Origin: QPIN01 sp965224575
Lineage (GTDB): Bacteria; Pseudomonadota; Gammaproteobacteria; Methylococcales; Methylomonadaceae
Length of the DNA: 64,000 nucleotides
Direction: 5' to 3'
NCBI GenBank assembly: GCA_965224575.1
Contig: CBDCZQ010000006.1
Location: forward strand, 2,356,001-2,420,000
Shown here in pieces: positions 9,438-17,363 of this stretch. The position numbers and the translations under genes were made by a program. A model generated the notes under the pieces. That model made no database searches, had not been told where the DNA came from, and saw only the letters and a list, made by a program, of their open reading frames with translations. Positions within the stretch are counted from its first letter, which is position 1; each line of letters opens with the position of its first letter.

Positions 9438-10573
9438 TTTTTATTCTCACAGGCTTTGGTATAAAGAGTTTTATCCATATTTTTCCCAACTCTAATTGAT
9501 TTTTGTCCTTTTAAAGTGATGATTGTATTACCACAAATACGGCTCTGAGGCTTTCGCATAATTTTTAATCCACCGTTTTGGTTATTATTAAGATAATTAC
9601 CATAGACCTCGTTATTAATACCATCTAAGACTGTATCTCCACCTAGGCGGATCCCCGCACCTAAATTAGAAACGACATGGTTATAACGGATAGTGTTGTT
9701 ATTGCCCCTTATTGAAATCCCTCCAACATTTAGATCTTTTTCATACTTGCAACTATTGTATTCTATGATATTAAAACTACTGCCTTCCTTTACATCAATA
9801 CATTCGCTACCATGACTTTCAATAATATTGTGGTGTATCCAATTTTGATTTGAGTGATCAATCTCATTTGTTGGGTTTTTTCCTTCTGCAATTTGCTCAG
9901 GTGCAGTTCCAATATAGATAGCTTCACCATTATGGTTTTTTGTTCCATCATCAAATTGATAATCTTGAGCACCGCAATAACTGATGTGTGAATAAGCGAC
10001 TTCATTTTTGAGTGCTTGGTATTTAATTCTAATACATTCATCGCGGGCATTTTTTATATCCATATACAGTAATTTAATACCTGTAATTCCTTGGTTCTTA
10101 AGACCCTTGACGTAGATTAGCTTTTTTCTAAAAGCAGTGACTTCGTTAGAGGAGGAAAACAAGCCGTCAATGCTGAAATTGCTTAGCTCAATATAACTGT
10201 GTCGAATATCAAAAATGGATGTTTTTCCACCACCTTTTACAATCGCTCCAGGCATGCCGGCTATCCTAATAGGCTTGTTTGGTAATCCAGCCCGTATTGT
10301 TGATACATCTTGCAGGTATTCACCTTGCATCAATAAAATCGTATCTCCGGGTTGCGCAATATCTAATGCCTGTTGAATAGATGCAAAGGGCGTTGATAAT
10401 GTATTTTTTGATTTATCATTACCCTTGGGGTGAACAAATAAAGTTCTTTCTTGAGTAAGGCGAGATAACGATAATAAGTTGTCTGCTAAACTTAACGGTG
10501 AATAGGGTAACAATAATAATGTTAATACTAAATTGAGAGCTAATCTGTAATCCATAAAAATTTTTCTTACCAT
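9434..10573 (-). CDS. Exported right-handed beta-helix protein, alginate operon copy 2
   Basis: A 379-residue protein with a signal peptide (cleavage near SPLSLA-DNL). It has a DUF1565-like N-terminal module (FVHPKGNDKSKNTLSTPFAS, IQQALDIAQPGDTILLMQGEY) and then a parallel beta-helix with stacked Asn turns. It is a paralogue of the next gene upstream; both contain the 18-residue run SECIDVKEGSSFNIIEYN and HNGEAIYIGTAPEQ. The fold is that of pectate lyases, epimerases and sugar-binding helices. No AlgG DPHD motif is present, so it is not a second C5-epimerase of that type. Position between algD and alg8 suggests a periplasmic role on alginate (lyase, binding or modification), but this is inference. 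An alternative start is the ATG six codons in. Confidence 0.7.
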   Translation of the reverse strand: MVRKIFMDYRLALNLVLTLLLLPYSPLSLADNLLSLSRLTQERTLFVHPKGNDKSKNTLSTPFASIQQALDIAQPGDTILLMQGEYLQDVSTIRAGLPNKPIRIAGMPGAIVKGGGKTSIFDIRHSYIELSNFSIDGLFSSSNEVTAFRKKLIYVKGLKNQGITGIKLLYMDIKNARDECIRIKYQALKNEVAYSHISYCGAQDYQFDDGTKNHNGEAIYIGTAPEQIAEGKNPTNEIDHSNQNWIHHNIIESHGSECIDVKEGSSFNIIEYNSCKYEKDLNVGGISIRGNNNTIRYNHVVSNLGAGIRLGGDTVLDGINNEVYGNYLNNNQNGGLKIMRKPQSRICGNTIITLKGQKSIRVGKNMDKTLYTKACENKK

Positions 10574-10576
10574 TAA

Positions 10577-10596
10577 AAAGGGAGCTTCCTCCCTTT
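10577..10596 (-). terminator. Intrinsic terminator/attenuator between the beta-helix genes
   Basis: On the minus strand AAAGGGAG-GAAG-CTCCCTTT forms a perfect 8-bp stem with a four-base loop, followed by a T5 run and then, two bases later, the ATG of the next gene. It has the form of a rho-independent terminator 31 bases after the stop of beta-helix copy 1. Its 5' arm and loop (GGGAGGAAG) also contain the best Shine-Dalgarno for the following gene, so the hairpin could gate translation as well as transcription. Confidence 0.65.
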
Positions 10597-10626
10597 AAGA
10601 TTGGTTACAACAAGGATATGTTTTTG

Positions 10627-11730
10627 TCATCTACCTAAGCATGATTGAATAAATAAATCTTTTACAAGACCTTTTCTACCCCGCACAGCTTGCTGGCTAC
10701 CTTTAAGTACAAATGTGTTGTTACATATTTTTCCTTGTGGTTCTGCCATAATTTTCAACGCCCCGAACTTGTTGTCACTTAATTGATTTCCATAAATATC
10801 ATTATTAATCCCATCAGAGGGCGAATCTCCGCCAAGTTTAATACCAGCACCAAGGTTTTTATGGATTATGTTATGACGAATAATATTTTCATTACCCCTA
10901 ATTGCAATGCCTGCAACCTTTCGGTCTTTTCCCTGACTACATTGGTTATATTCAATAATATTAAAACTACTGCCTTCCTTTACATCAATACACTCACTAC
11001 CAAAAGGTTCGATAATATTATTATGAATCCAGTTGTTATTAGACTGATCAGTTTCTGATGTTGGGTTTTTATTAAGCTGTTCTGGAGCTGTACCTATATA
11101 AATAGCCTCACCATTATGGCCTCCACCATTGAACCGAAAGTCTTCTATACCACAATGACTAATACGTGAATTAGCAATTTCTATATTTTGTGCAAAATAT
11201 TTAAGTCTTATGCACTCATCCCTAGCATTAAGTATTGTCATGTTTAATAATTTGACATTTTGTATACCATTGCTATTTAAACCCTTTATATAGACTAGTT
11301 TTTTTCTGTAATTCTTGAAGCTCGAACTTCTGCCAACTAATCCATCAATTGTAAAATTTTTTAGCTCAATATAACTATGTTGAATGTTAGCAATATAAGT
11401 TTTCCCTGTTCCTTTTACAACTGCCCCGGGTGAGCCAGTAATAAGTATTGGTTGACTCGAAGTTCCTGCACGGACAGTTGTTATATCCTGAAAGTATTCC
11501 CCACTCAGCAACTTAATAGAATCACCTGGTTGCGCTAATTCTAAGGCATGATTAATTGTTTGTAGGGGGGCCTGAGTATTATTCCCCGTATCTAAATCAT
11601 CCCCATCTGGACTGACGAAAAAATTTGTTTTTGCATATGCTTGTGTGGAAAAACTGTTTATGACTATTATGCATAAGATAAATATTAGAAAAAAAGAATT
11701 ATAATTTTTGATTGCTTGGATACTTTTCAT
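10627..11730 (-). CDS. Exported right-handed beta-helix protein, alginate operon copy 1
   Basis: A 367-residue protein with a signal peptide (about residues 1-33, cleavage near TQAYA-KTN). It has the DUF1565-like opening FFVSPDGDDLDTGNNTQAPL, then beta-helix turns with the conserved blocks ARDECIRLKY, HNGEAIYIGTAPEQ and SECIDVKEGSSFNIIEYN shared with copy 2. The two are tandem duplicates that have since diverged. It follows algD after a 360-bp gap and is separated from copy 2 by a terminator-like hairpin, so it may be transcribed partly on its own. The active site is not recognisable by eye; carbohydrate binding, lyase or epimerase function are all possible. Confidence 0.7.
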   Translation of the reverse strand: MKSIQAIKNYNSFFLIFILCIIVINSFSTQAYAKTNFFVSPDGDDLDTGNNTQAPLQTINHALELAQPGDSIKLLSGEYFQDITTVRAGTSSQPILITGSPGAVVKGTGKTYIANIQHSYIELKNFTIDGLVGRSSSFKNYRKKLVYIKGLNSNGIQNVKLLNMTILNARDECIRLKYFAQNIEIANSRISHCGIEDFRFNGGGHNGEAIYIGTAPEQLNKNPTSETDQSNNNWIHNNIIEPFGSECIDVKEGSSFNIIEYNQCSQGKDRKVAGIAIRGNENIIRHNIIHKNLGAGIKLGGDSPSDGINNDIYGNQLSDNKFGALKIMAEPQGKICNNTFVLKGSQQAVRGRKGLVKDLFIQSCLGR

Positions 11731-12090
11731 GTATGAATGACGGTGAATTTTAATAAATGATTTTTAAGTGTAGTTGTCTTTTTAATATATTATTGAGGCT
11801 GAGACCTCAAAACAAATTTAGTACAAACAAATACAATTTTCATTTAAAAGAATATCATCATTTAAAAAAAACCCTAAACAAATATCTTTTTTCTTTTTGC
11901 AGTTATGGTAAAGAACTTTGAGTAGGAATGATATTGAAGCAAGATTAAAATTATTTTTAATCAGAACTGCTCTCTGACTCATTCTATTCAAAAGTAAGAC
12001 ACGATTAAAGAAAAGAAATGATAAAGAGACTAAAAATATTTATCATTATTGTCTTTAACCGGTGTCAAACTTAAACTACTCAAGTAGTGA
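11731..12090. other. AT-rich gap between algD and beta-helix copy 1
   Basis: 360 bases, strongly A+T-rich, with no ORF worth calling. A small perfect hairpin (ACTACT-CA-AGTAGT, 12075-12088) lies three bases past the algD stop and is not followed by a T tract on the minus strand. The gap is large for an operon of otherwise overlapping genes, so a second promoter for the beta-helix/alg8 part is likely, but no convincing -35/-10 pair was identified. Confidence 0.5.
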
Positions 12091-13401
12091 CTACCAACAA
12101 ATCCCTTGGTAAAGAGGTTTATCTTCCAAGTTTTTAATTCTTACCAAGTCGATAATATGCGTACCATCCTTTATTACTGACCTAATATTCTGGAATTCTT
12201 CCGCATTATTACCAATAATAATCACATCGGCGTGATTAATCACATGTTCTAAATTATCATCCAATAAATCAGAAACATGAGGGATATGTTGCATAATATA
12301 TTCTTTGTTGGCACCCACTAACTTGGCAATACTCACACATTTATCATAAATCTTTATGTCATAGCCTTTACCAATCATTTTCTCGACAAGTTCAACAAGC
12401 GGGCTTTCTCGTAAGTCATCAGTATTTGCTTTAAAGCTGATGCCTAGCATCGCTATTTTTTTCTTTTGAGTTTGTTTCAATAGGCTGAAAGCTCGATCAA
12501 TCTGTTCATTATTACTGGGAATCAGAGATGAAAGTAATGGGGTATGAATATCAAGATCTCTTGCTTTATAAGTGATCGCCCGAACATCTTTTGGTAAACA
12601 GGAACCACCAAAGGCAAAGCCAGGTCTAAGATAATATGAGGATAAATTGAGCTTTTGATCCTGACAAAAAATATCCATGACCTTCTGACCATCGATATCT
12701 AGTTTTTTTGCAATATTACCAATCTCATTACCAAAACTGACTTTTACCGCGTGCCACGCGTTATCAGCGTATTTAACCATTTCCGCTATTGCTACATCAG
12801 TACGTATTAATGGCGCTTCCAAATTACTGTACAAAGAAGCAATTATTTCACCACTTTCGGTATCTGTTTCACCTATAACAGTTTTAGGTGGATGATAAAA
12901 GTCAAAAATCGCAGTACTCTCACGCAAAAATTCAGGATTTGAAACATATCCAAAACCTTCACCCATTTTTTTTCCAGAAGATTGTTCAAGAGCCGGAATA
13001 GCTAATTCTTGTGCTGTACCTGGTAAAACAGTACTGCGCATGACAATAGTGTGCCTTCCTTGCTTGTTTTTGATTGCAGCACCAATCTCTTCACAAACTA
13101 ATTTAATATAATCTAAGTTTAAACTACCATTAATTCGGCTAGGTGTTCCTACACAAATTATTGAAATGTCTGATTTTTCTATTGCTACCTGTACATTTTG
13201 AACAGCCTTCAAGTTGCCTGATGAGACGCTTGCTGCAATGAGTTCTTCAAGTCCTTCTTCTATAATTGGTGATTTTCCCTGGTTAATTAAATCAACCTTG
13301 ACTTGTTGAGGGTCTACTCCAATAATCTGATGCCCATCTTTTGCAAAACAGGCTGAACAGACAGCTCCAACATAGCCCATACCAAATACACTAATTCTCA
13401 A
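12091..13401 (-). CDS. algD: GDP-mannose 6-dehydrogenase AlgD
   Basis: 436 residues. Oxidises GDP-mannose to GDP-mannuronate, the committed step of alginate synthesis, in the cytosol. Visible are the N-terminal Rossmann motif (ISVFGMGYVGAV), STVLPGT, NPEFLRES and the catalytic Cys268 in FGGSCLPKDVRA. The C-terminal domain has FKANTDDLRESPLVEL and NKEYI, and the chain ends QGICW, close to the EGICW end of Pseudomonas AlgD. These features favour AlgD over UDP-glucose dehydrogenase. The start codon is TTG, chosen because AGGAG sits 7 bases upstream and the resulting N-terminus aligns with AlgD. It is first in the operon; the upstream region holds two direct repeats. Confidence 0.9.
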   Translation of the reverse strand: MRISVFGMGYVGAVCSACFAKDGHQIIGVDPQQVKVDLINQGKSPIIEEGLEELIAASVSSGNLKAVQNVQVAIEKSDISIICVGTPSRINGSLNLDYIKLVCEEIGAAIKNKQGRHTIVMRSTVLPGTAQELAIPALEQSSGKKMGEGFGYVSNPEFLRESTAIFDFYHPPKTVIGETDTESGEIIASLYSNLEAPLIRTDVAIAEMVKYADNAWHAVKVSFGNEIGNIAKKLDIDGQKVMDIFCQDQKLNLSSYYLRPGFAFGGSCLPKDVRAITYKARDLDIHTPLLSSLIPSNNEQIDRAFSLLKQTQKKKIAMLGISFKANTDDLRESPLVELVEKMIGKGYDIKIYDKCVSIAKLVGANKEYIMQHIPHVSDLLDDNLEHVINHADVIIIGNNAEEFQNIRSVIKDGTHIIDLVRIKNLEDKPLYQGICW

Positions 13402-13463
13402 TTTATGCTCCTAATGATTGTTATATAATTATTTCTGAAGATCTCACTACTCTGAAGTTTTGT

Positions 13464-13505
13464 GGATTAGTTCACAAAAATTTTGAGGGTTAGTTCACAA
13501 AAATT
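13464..13505 (-). promoter_or_regulatory. Two direct repeats upstream of algD (candidate operators)
   Basis: The 19-base sequence GGATTAGTTCACAAAAATT (13464-13482) is repeated as GGGTTAGTTCACAAAAATT (13487-13505) with one difference. The start-to-start spacing is 23 bp, about two helical turns, in the 207-bp region before the algD start. On the coding (minus) strand each copy reads AATTTTTGTGAACTAAYCC. The embedded GAACT resembles the -35 of envelope-stress (AlgU/sigma-E) promoters, but no matching -10 at 16-17 bases was found, so regulator binding sites are the simpler reading. Confidence 0.5.
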
Positions 13506-13608
13506 ATAATTTCGACTACCTGTCGCTAAGCTGAATATAAAAAAGAGAATTAAAACAATTACTAGAGTATTGCAATTTAAGTTGGGTAAAAATTAAGTGG
13601 CAGTTTTG

Positions 13609-14529
13609 TCACTTTTTAGCTTTCCATTTTTGTTTTCGAGCTTCTTTTTTTGCAGTTTTTTGTTCTTTTTTTAAGTTTAGCTCAATCAGTTCTTTTTCTA
13701 TCATTTCTGGTGTTTCAAGAGTGATTTTTCCAATTGCTCCTGAACGGAGTTCGCCGATAATTATTTTACTAGCCTTTTCAATATCTACTTGCTTACCAGA
13801 ACGTAAGCAACCTCGTTTCCTACCAATAGATTCAATTAAGTCAGATTCATTATCTGGGAGAGATTCCAGTTGAAAACGTTTTTTAAGTTCTTCAGGATAA
13901 GTTTTTAATAAATATTCAGCAGTAAAAAAAGCGACATCGTTGTAAACCATGGCAGTATCTTTTATCGCACCTGTTGCTGCCAAGCGGTAACCACTGTTTT
14001 GGTTTTCAATATTAGGCCATAAAACGCCGGGTGTATCAAATAGAACAATATTATCTTTAAGCTTAATCCGTTGTTGGCGTTTAGTAACAGCTGGTTCATT
14101 TCCCGTTTTAGCAATGATACGATTTGCAAGTATATTAATAATGGTCGACTTCCCTACATTGGGGATACCCATAATCATTGTTTTGATAATTTTGTCATTA
14201 CTACCCTTTAATGGAATCATGCTTTGGCACAGCTGGGTGATTAATTTAATTTTTTCTGGTTGCTGAGTCGTAACAGCCAGCGTTTTAACCCCTTGTTCTT
14301 GTTCCAGATAAGCTTGCCATTGAAGCGTAATATCAGGGTCTGCCAAGTCAGATTTGCTAAGTACTCTAATGCATGGATTTTCACCTCTTAGCGTTGATAA
14401 CAATGGGTTTTGACTGCTAAAAGGTATACGTGCATCAAGTACCTCTATGATTAAATCAATTTTTGGAAGAACTTCTTTAATTTCTTTGTTGGCCTTGTGC
14501 ATATGGCCGGGATACCACTGAATATGCAT
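13609..14529 (-). CDS. ylqF: Ribosome biogenesis GTPase YlqF/RbgA family
   Basis: A circularly permuted GTPase of 306 residues from the ATG giving MHIQWYPGHMHKA; an upstream in-frame TTG adds seven residues but the family starts at this point. Motif order is permuted: G4-like LSKSDLAD near residue 60, then G1 GIPNVGKST near 120-130, then G3 DTPG near 165. The C-terminus is Lys-rich (KKEQKTAKKEARKQKWKAKK). The family assists late large-subunit assembly. It lies between the alginate operon and the rlmG remnant with no sign of co-transcription. Confidence 0.85.
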   Translation of the reverse strand: MHIQWYPGHMHKANKEIKEVLPKIDLIIEVLDARIPFSSQNPLLSTLRGENPCIRVLSKSDLADPDITLQWQAYLEQEQGVKTLAVTTQQPEKIKLITQLCQSMIPLKGSNDKIIKTMIMGIPNVGKSTIINILANRIIAKTGNEPAVTKRQQRIKLKDNIVLFDTPGVLWPNIENQNSGYRLAATGAIKDTAMVYNDVAFFTAEYLLKTYPEELKKRFQLESLPDNESDLIESIGRKRGCLRSGKQVDIEKASKIIIGELRSGAIGKITLETPEMIEKELIELNLKKEQKTAKKEARKQKWKAKK

Positions 14530-14637
14530 GATTAAATAATAGTCGATCAAAAATGATTATTTTACCTTATATAGCTTTCAGAGCTGAAACTGTATAATGC
14601 TTCTAACCAAAGAAAGTTGTGTTTAACACTGGAGTAT

Positions 14638-15310
14638 ATGGAGACTTTACTTAAAGTGCCGCAAGGACAATTTATACTACAGCGATTACCGCAAAGAAAA
14701 AATGAAATGCTCAGAGCTTGGGATGCTGCTGATGAATATTTATTAAACTATCTTGCTGAGAATAAAGTAAAAAAAGATAAGGAGAAGATTCTAGTGTTAA
14801 ATGATAGTTTTGGAGCATTAGCCGTGGCTTTAAATTATTTTAAACCTGTTGCAATTTCAGACTCTTGGCTTTCCCAACGATCAACTCAGCTTATTTTTTC
14901 TGCTAATAAATTGCCTTTAAAAAGTGTTTCTTAAAAAAACTCACTGGACTGGCCAACTCATTCGATCGATGTGGTTTTAATTAAAGTGCCTAAAACATTG
15001 GCGCTGTTAGAAGATCAGCTCTTTCGTCTTCAAGCGCTATTAACGCCTGAGACAACTGGTATGGTAAAAGCTATGTCTGGAAATTGATGGAACGTATCTA
15101 GGGCCTACAATACCTTCCTTGGCAAAGAAAAAAGCACGTTTAGTTTTTACCATTATTATCGAGTGAATGAAAGCAGTTTGTAAACCCTTATCCAGTTTAT
15201 TGTCAATTAGGGAGTACTGATTATCGAATAGTAAATCATGCTAATGTTTTTTTAAGAGACAGTTTGGATATAGGAACTTGATTTTTATTGCAACATTTAC
15301 CCAATTATTG
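14638..15310 (+). pseudogene. rlmG: Decayed rlmG, 5' part
   Basis: ATG 14638 follows a GGAG site. The first ~99 codons (FILQRLPQRKNEMLRAWDAADE, KILVLNDSFGALAVALNYF) match the N-terminal domain of RlmG 23S rRNA guanine methyltransferases. The frame stops at 14934. Further recognisable pieces follow in shifted frames: VVLIKVPKTLALLE, GPTIPSLAKKKARLVF, VNHANVFLRDSLDIG and LLQHLPN, with stops or shifts between them. The SAM-binding core (VDLGCGNG) is missing. The 3' end of the same gene reappears at 17151-17363, so one ancestral rlmG has been split by about 1.8 kb. From memory of enterobacterial RlmG, these fragments look closer to it than the intact copy does. Confidence 0.85.
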
Positions 15311-15385
15311 TTTTTATAACAAAAACATCAGCAAGAAAAACCAGTTATTTTGATACCATTTCAAATATTCGCGATTGAGTTGAGA

Positions 15386-16501
15386 TTAAGAACGAATTGC
15401 TGACAAAATAACGAATTTAGGATTTCTTGCGATTACCCTGACATCTTGAAACACTCGTTCCAGTTTTTTATGATATTTTAAATGTTGATTACCAATAAGT
15501 CGAAACTCACCCCCACTAACTAAATGTTGGTGTGCTTGCTTTATCATGCGCCAAGCGACATCATCACTTAGGGTTTGTTGAGCATGGAATGGGGGGTTGC
15601 AAAGTATTTGATTTGCTTTGATTTCACAGTTTGATAAGGCATCATTGACTAAAAATGTTGCACCTTGTCCTAGTTGATTGGCATTCCAGCCTGCTTTAGC
15701 AGATTCTACAGCCATGTAGGATTCATCAATAAAAAACAATTTAGATTGAGGGTTTATTTGTTTGGCTCTAAATCCCAAAATTCCATTGCCACAGCCTAGG
15801 TCAACAATCACCTTAGCCTGTACGGTAGGCATATTTGATAACATTAACCGCGCACCAATATCTAACTTCTTATTGGCGAACACATTTGCATAATTAACTG
15901 TTTTCAACCCATATTCTGAAACATCCCAAGACCAGGTTTTAATGTGAGAAGAGGAGGGGGGAGATACGGTTGCTATGAGTAAGCGTGCTTTTTTTTGTGC
16001 AAGGCTGACCTGTGTTGGACCAATCATTCGTTCAAAGAGGATTGTTTGAGATCGAGACATATGTTTGACCATACCTGTTGCGATAATTTGACACCCAACA
16101 GATAAACATTTTGATAAGCGAATTAAAGTATCTTCTAAAAAAGTATTTGATTTTGGCAGTCTCATTAACACCAAATCAAAATTAGTAGCTTGTTCATTTA
16201 AGGATGTTTGATAAGTTGTTTGACAACAGTCATTAAGCTTTAAGTTTTCTTCACAAGCACGTCTGGCCAAATATGAGTCACTTCTATGAACGGGTGCATG
16301 ATTTGATAGTGCAACTGTTAAAGCACCAAAAGCATCATTGACAATTAGTATGCGTGGTTGTTTTTCTAATAATCCGGATTGAGCAATGTATTCCAATAAT
16401 AATATATCCGCAGAATCCCATGCTCGTAAGTTTTTATCTCTATTGTCAGGATATCGTTTAAGAGAAAATGTACCCAAATTAGTTTGTAATTGCTCATGCA
16501 T
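15386..16501 (-). CDS. rlmG: 23S rRNA (guanine-N2) methyltransferase RlmG-like
   Basis: 371 residues. An N-terminal pseudo-methyltransferase domain (SLKRYPDNRDKNLRAWDSAD, ILIVNDAFGALTVAL) is followed by the catalytic domain with SAM motif VIVDLGCGNGILG (about 235) and NPPFH (about 300), typical of RlmG/RsmC m2G methyltransferases. RlmG modifies G1835 of 23S rRNA (E. coli numbering). It lies in opposite orientation inside the split remnant of another rlmG and is more divergent from it than a recent duplicate would be. It may be a replacing homologue acquired from elsewhere. RsmC is the alternative; the N-terminal wording favours RlmG. Confidence 0.82.
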   Translation of the reverse strand: MHEQLQTNLGTFSLKRYPDNRDKNLRAWDSADILLLEYIAQSGLLEKQPRILIVNDAFGALTVALSNHAPVHRSDSYLARRACEENLKLNDCCQTTYQTSLNEQATNFDLVLMRLPKSNTFLEDTLIRLSKCLSVGCQIIATGMVKHMSRSQTILFERMIGPTQVSLAQKKARLLIATVSPPSSSHIKTWSWDVSEYGLKTVNYANVFANKKLDIGARLMLSNMPTVQAKVIVDLGCGNGILGFRAKQINPQSKLFFIDESYMAVESAKAGWNANQLGQGATFLVNDALSNCEIKANQILCNPPFHAQQTLSDDVAWRMIKQAHQHLVSGGEFRLIGNQHLKYHKKLERVFQDVRVIARNPKFVILSAIRS

Positions 16502-16644
16502 TTTTCTACTTTATGTATTTAATATTTTTATTTTTTAACTTACGTATTTCGAGTTTCAAGACAATAATTTTATGTACAAAAGACAGTTTGATAGTGAGGT
16601 TACATACTTATGACACCATCTCTCGAATCAATATACAACCTTCA

Positions 16645-17135
16645 ATCATTCGCAGTCAACGCATCAAAAAAAGATGCACTTAAGACATAGTGTCCTCGAC
16701 TATTGATGAACATCAGTCCTCTAGCCACTAAATTATTATTAATTTCCATTTCAATCCCACGTTTTAGACATAATTTACAAGTCTGCAATATATCAGATAG
16801 CGCTCTTCCGATGTTGCTATCGCTAAATCTTCGGCTTTAACGCCAGCACGGTGATCAGTTAATACATCGAATAAATAGCCTTGCTCGGTAATAATCCGCC
16901 CGATAATAATGAGTAGAGCCTGTATCTTAATCGTCACCTCATTTGCATCGTCACCGCCTAATTCTCTGATATAGAAAAAACAGCTGTTTTTATGTACTAA
17001 TTCAAAGTTTATTCGTTGATACAAGGTACTTTATTCATCAAAATTGGTGAAAATTTCATTGTAAAGACCATTGTCTTCAAGCTTATTAGTTTTTAGAATA
17101 TAAGCGTGTTTATTGAAGTGGCAGCGATGGTCAAT
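16645..17135 (-). pseudogene. Decayed condensin E-subunit-like gene (MukE/MksE type)
   Basis: On the minus strand an 86-codon open segment (16764-17024) reads INFELVHKNSCFFYIRELGG and ALLIIIGRIITEQG. Its order and spacing resemble the winged-helix core of MukE/MksE condensin subunits (FELxxxxxxFFYLR..., then a long helix with LxxxYL). After a frameshift near 16770 the homologous end continues as LKRGIEMEINNNLVARGLMF and GHYVLSASFFDAL, and a further piece lies upstream of an in-frame stop near 17030. There is no start codon with a ribosome site. No mukB/mukF partner is nearby. The pseudogene state is fairly clear; the family call is tentative. Confidence 0.45.
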
Positions 17136-17150
17136 ATGTTATAGACTAGC

Positions 17151-17363
17151 CAGTACCCACCTTTTCATCAACAAAATATTGTCGGTAATCAAGTTGCATT
17201 AACCATGTTTAAGCAATCGAAAAGGGTATTGCGTAAAAATAGGGAATTAAGGGTTATTGGAAACCATCATCTTAATTATCAAGTCGATTTAAAGAGAATA
17301 TTTGGACAATGTGAAGTTATTGCTTCTAATAAAAAACTTGTTATCTGGAAGGTTAAAAAATGA
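17151..17363 (+). pseudogene. rlmG: Decayed rlmG, 3' end, overlapping dnaQ start
   Basis: An open stretch reads YPPFHQQNIVGNQVALTMFK, then RELRVIGNHHLNYQVDLKRI and SNKKLVIWKV. This is the C-terminal part of an RlmG protein, from the catalytic NPPFH (here with YPPFH) to the end. It is preceded by an in-frame stop and belongs to the same gene as 14638-15310. Its TGA overlaps the dnaQ ATG as ATGA, so the ancestral order was rlmG-dnaQ with coupled translation. An internal ATG at 17205 leaves a 52-codon ORF that might still be translated and deliver ribosomes to dnaQ. Confidence 0.8.

Noticed and set aside
10783..11058. Plus-strand ORF inside beta-helix copy 1
   Set aside because: Antisense shadow of a clearly coding minus-strand gene with periodic Asn codons.
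12075..12088. Terminator after algD (ACTACT-CA-AGTAGT)
   Set aside because: A two-base loop and no T run on the minus strand; too weak to call.
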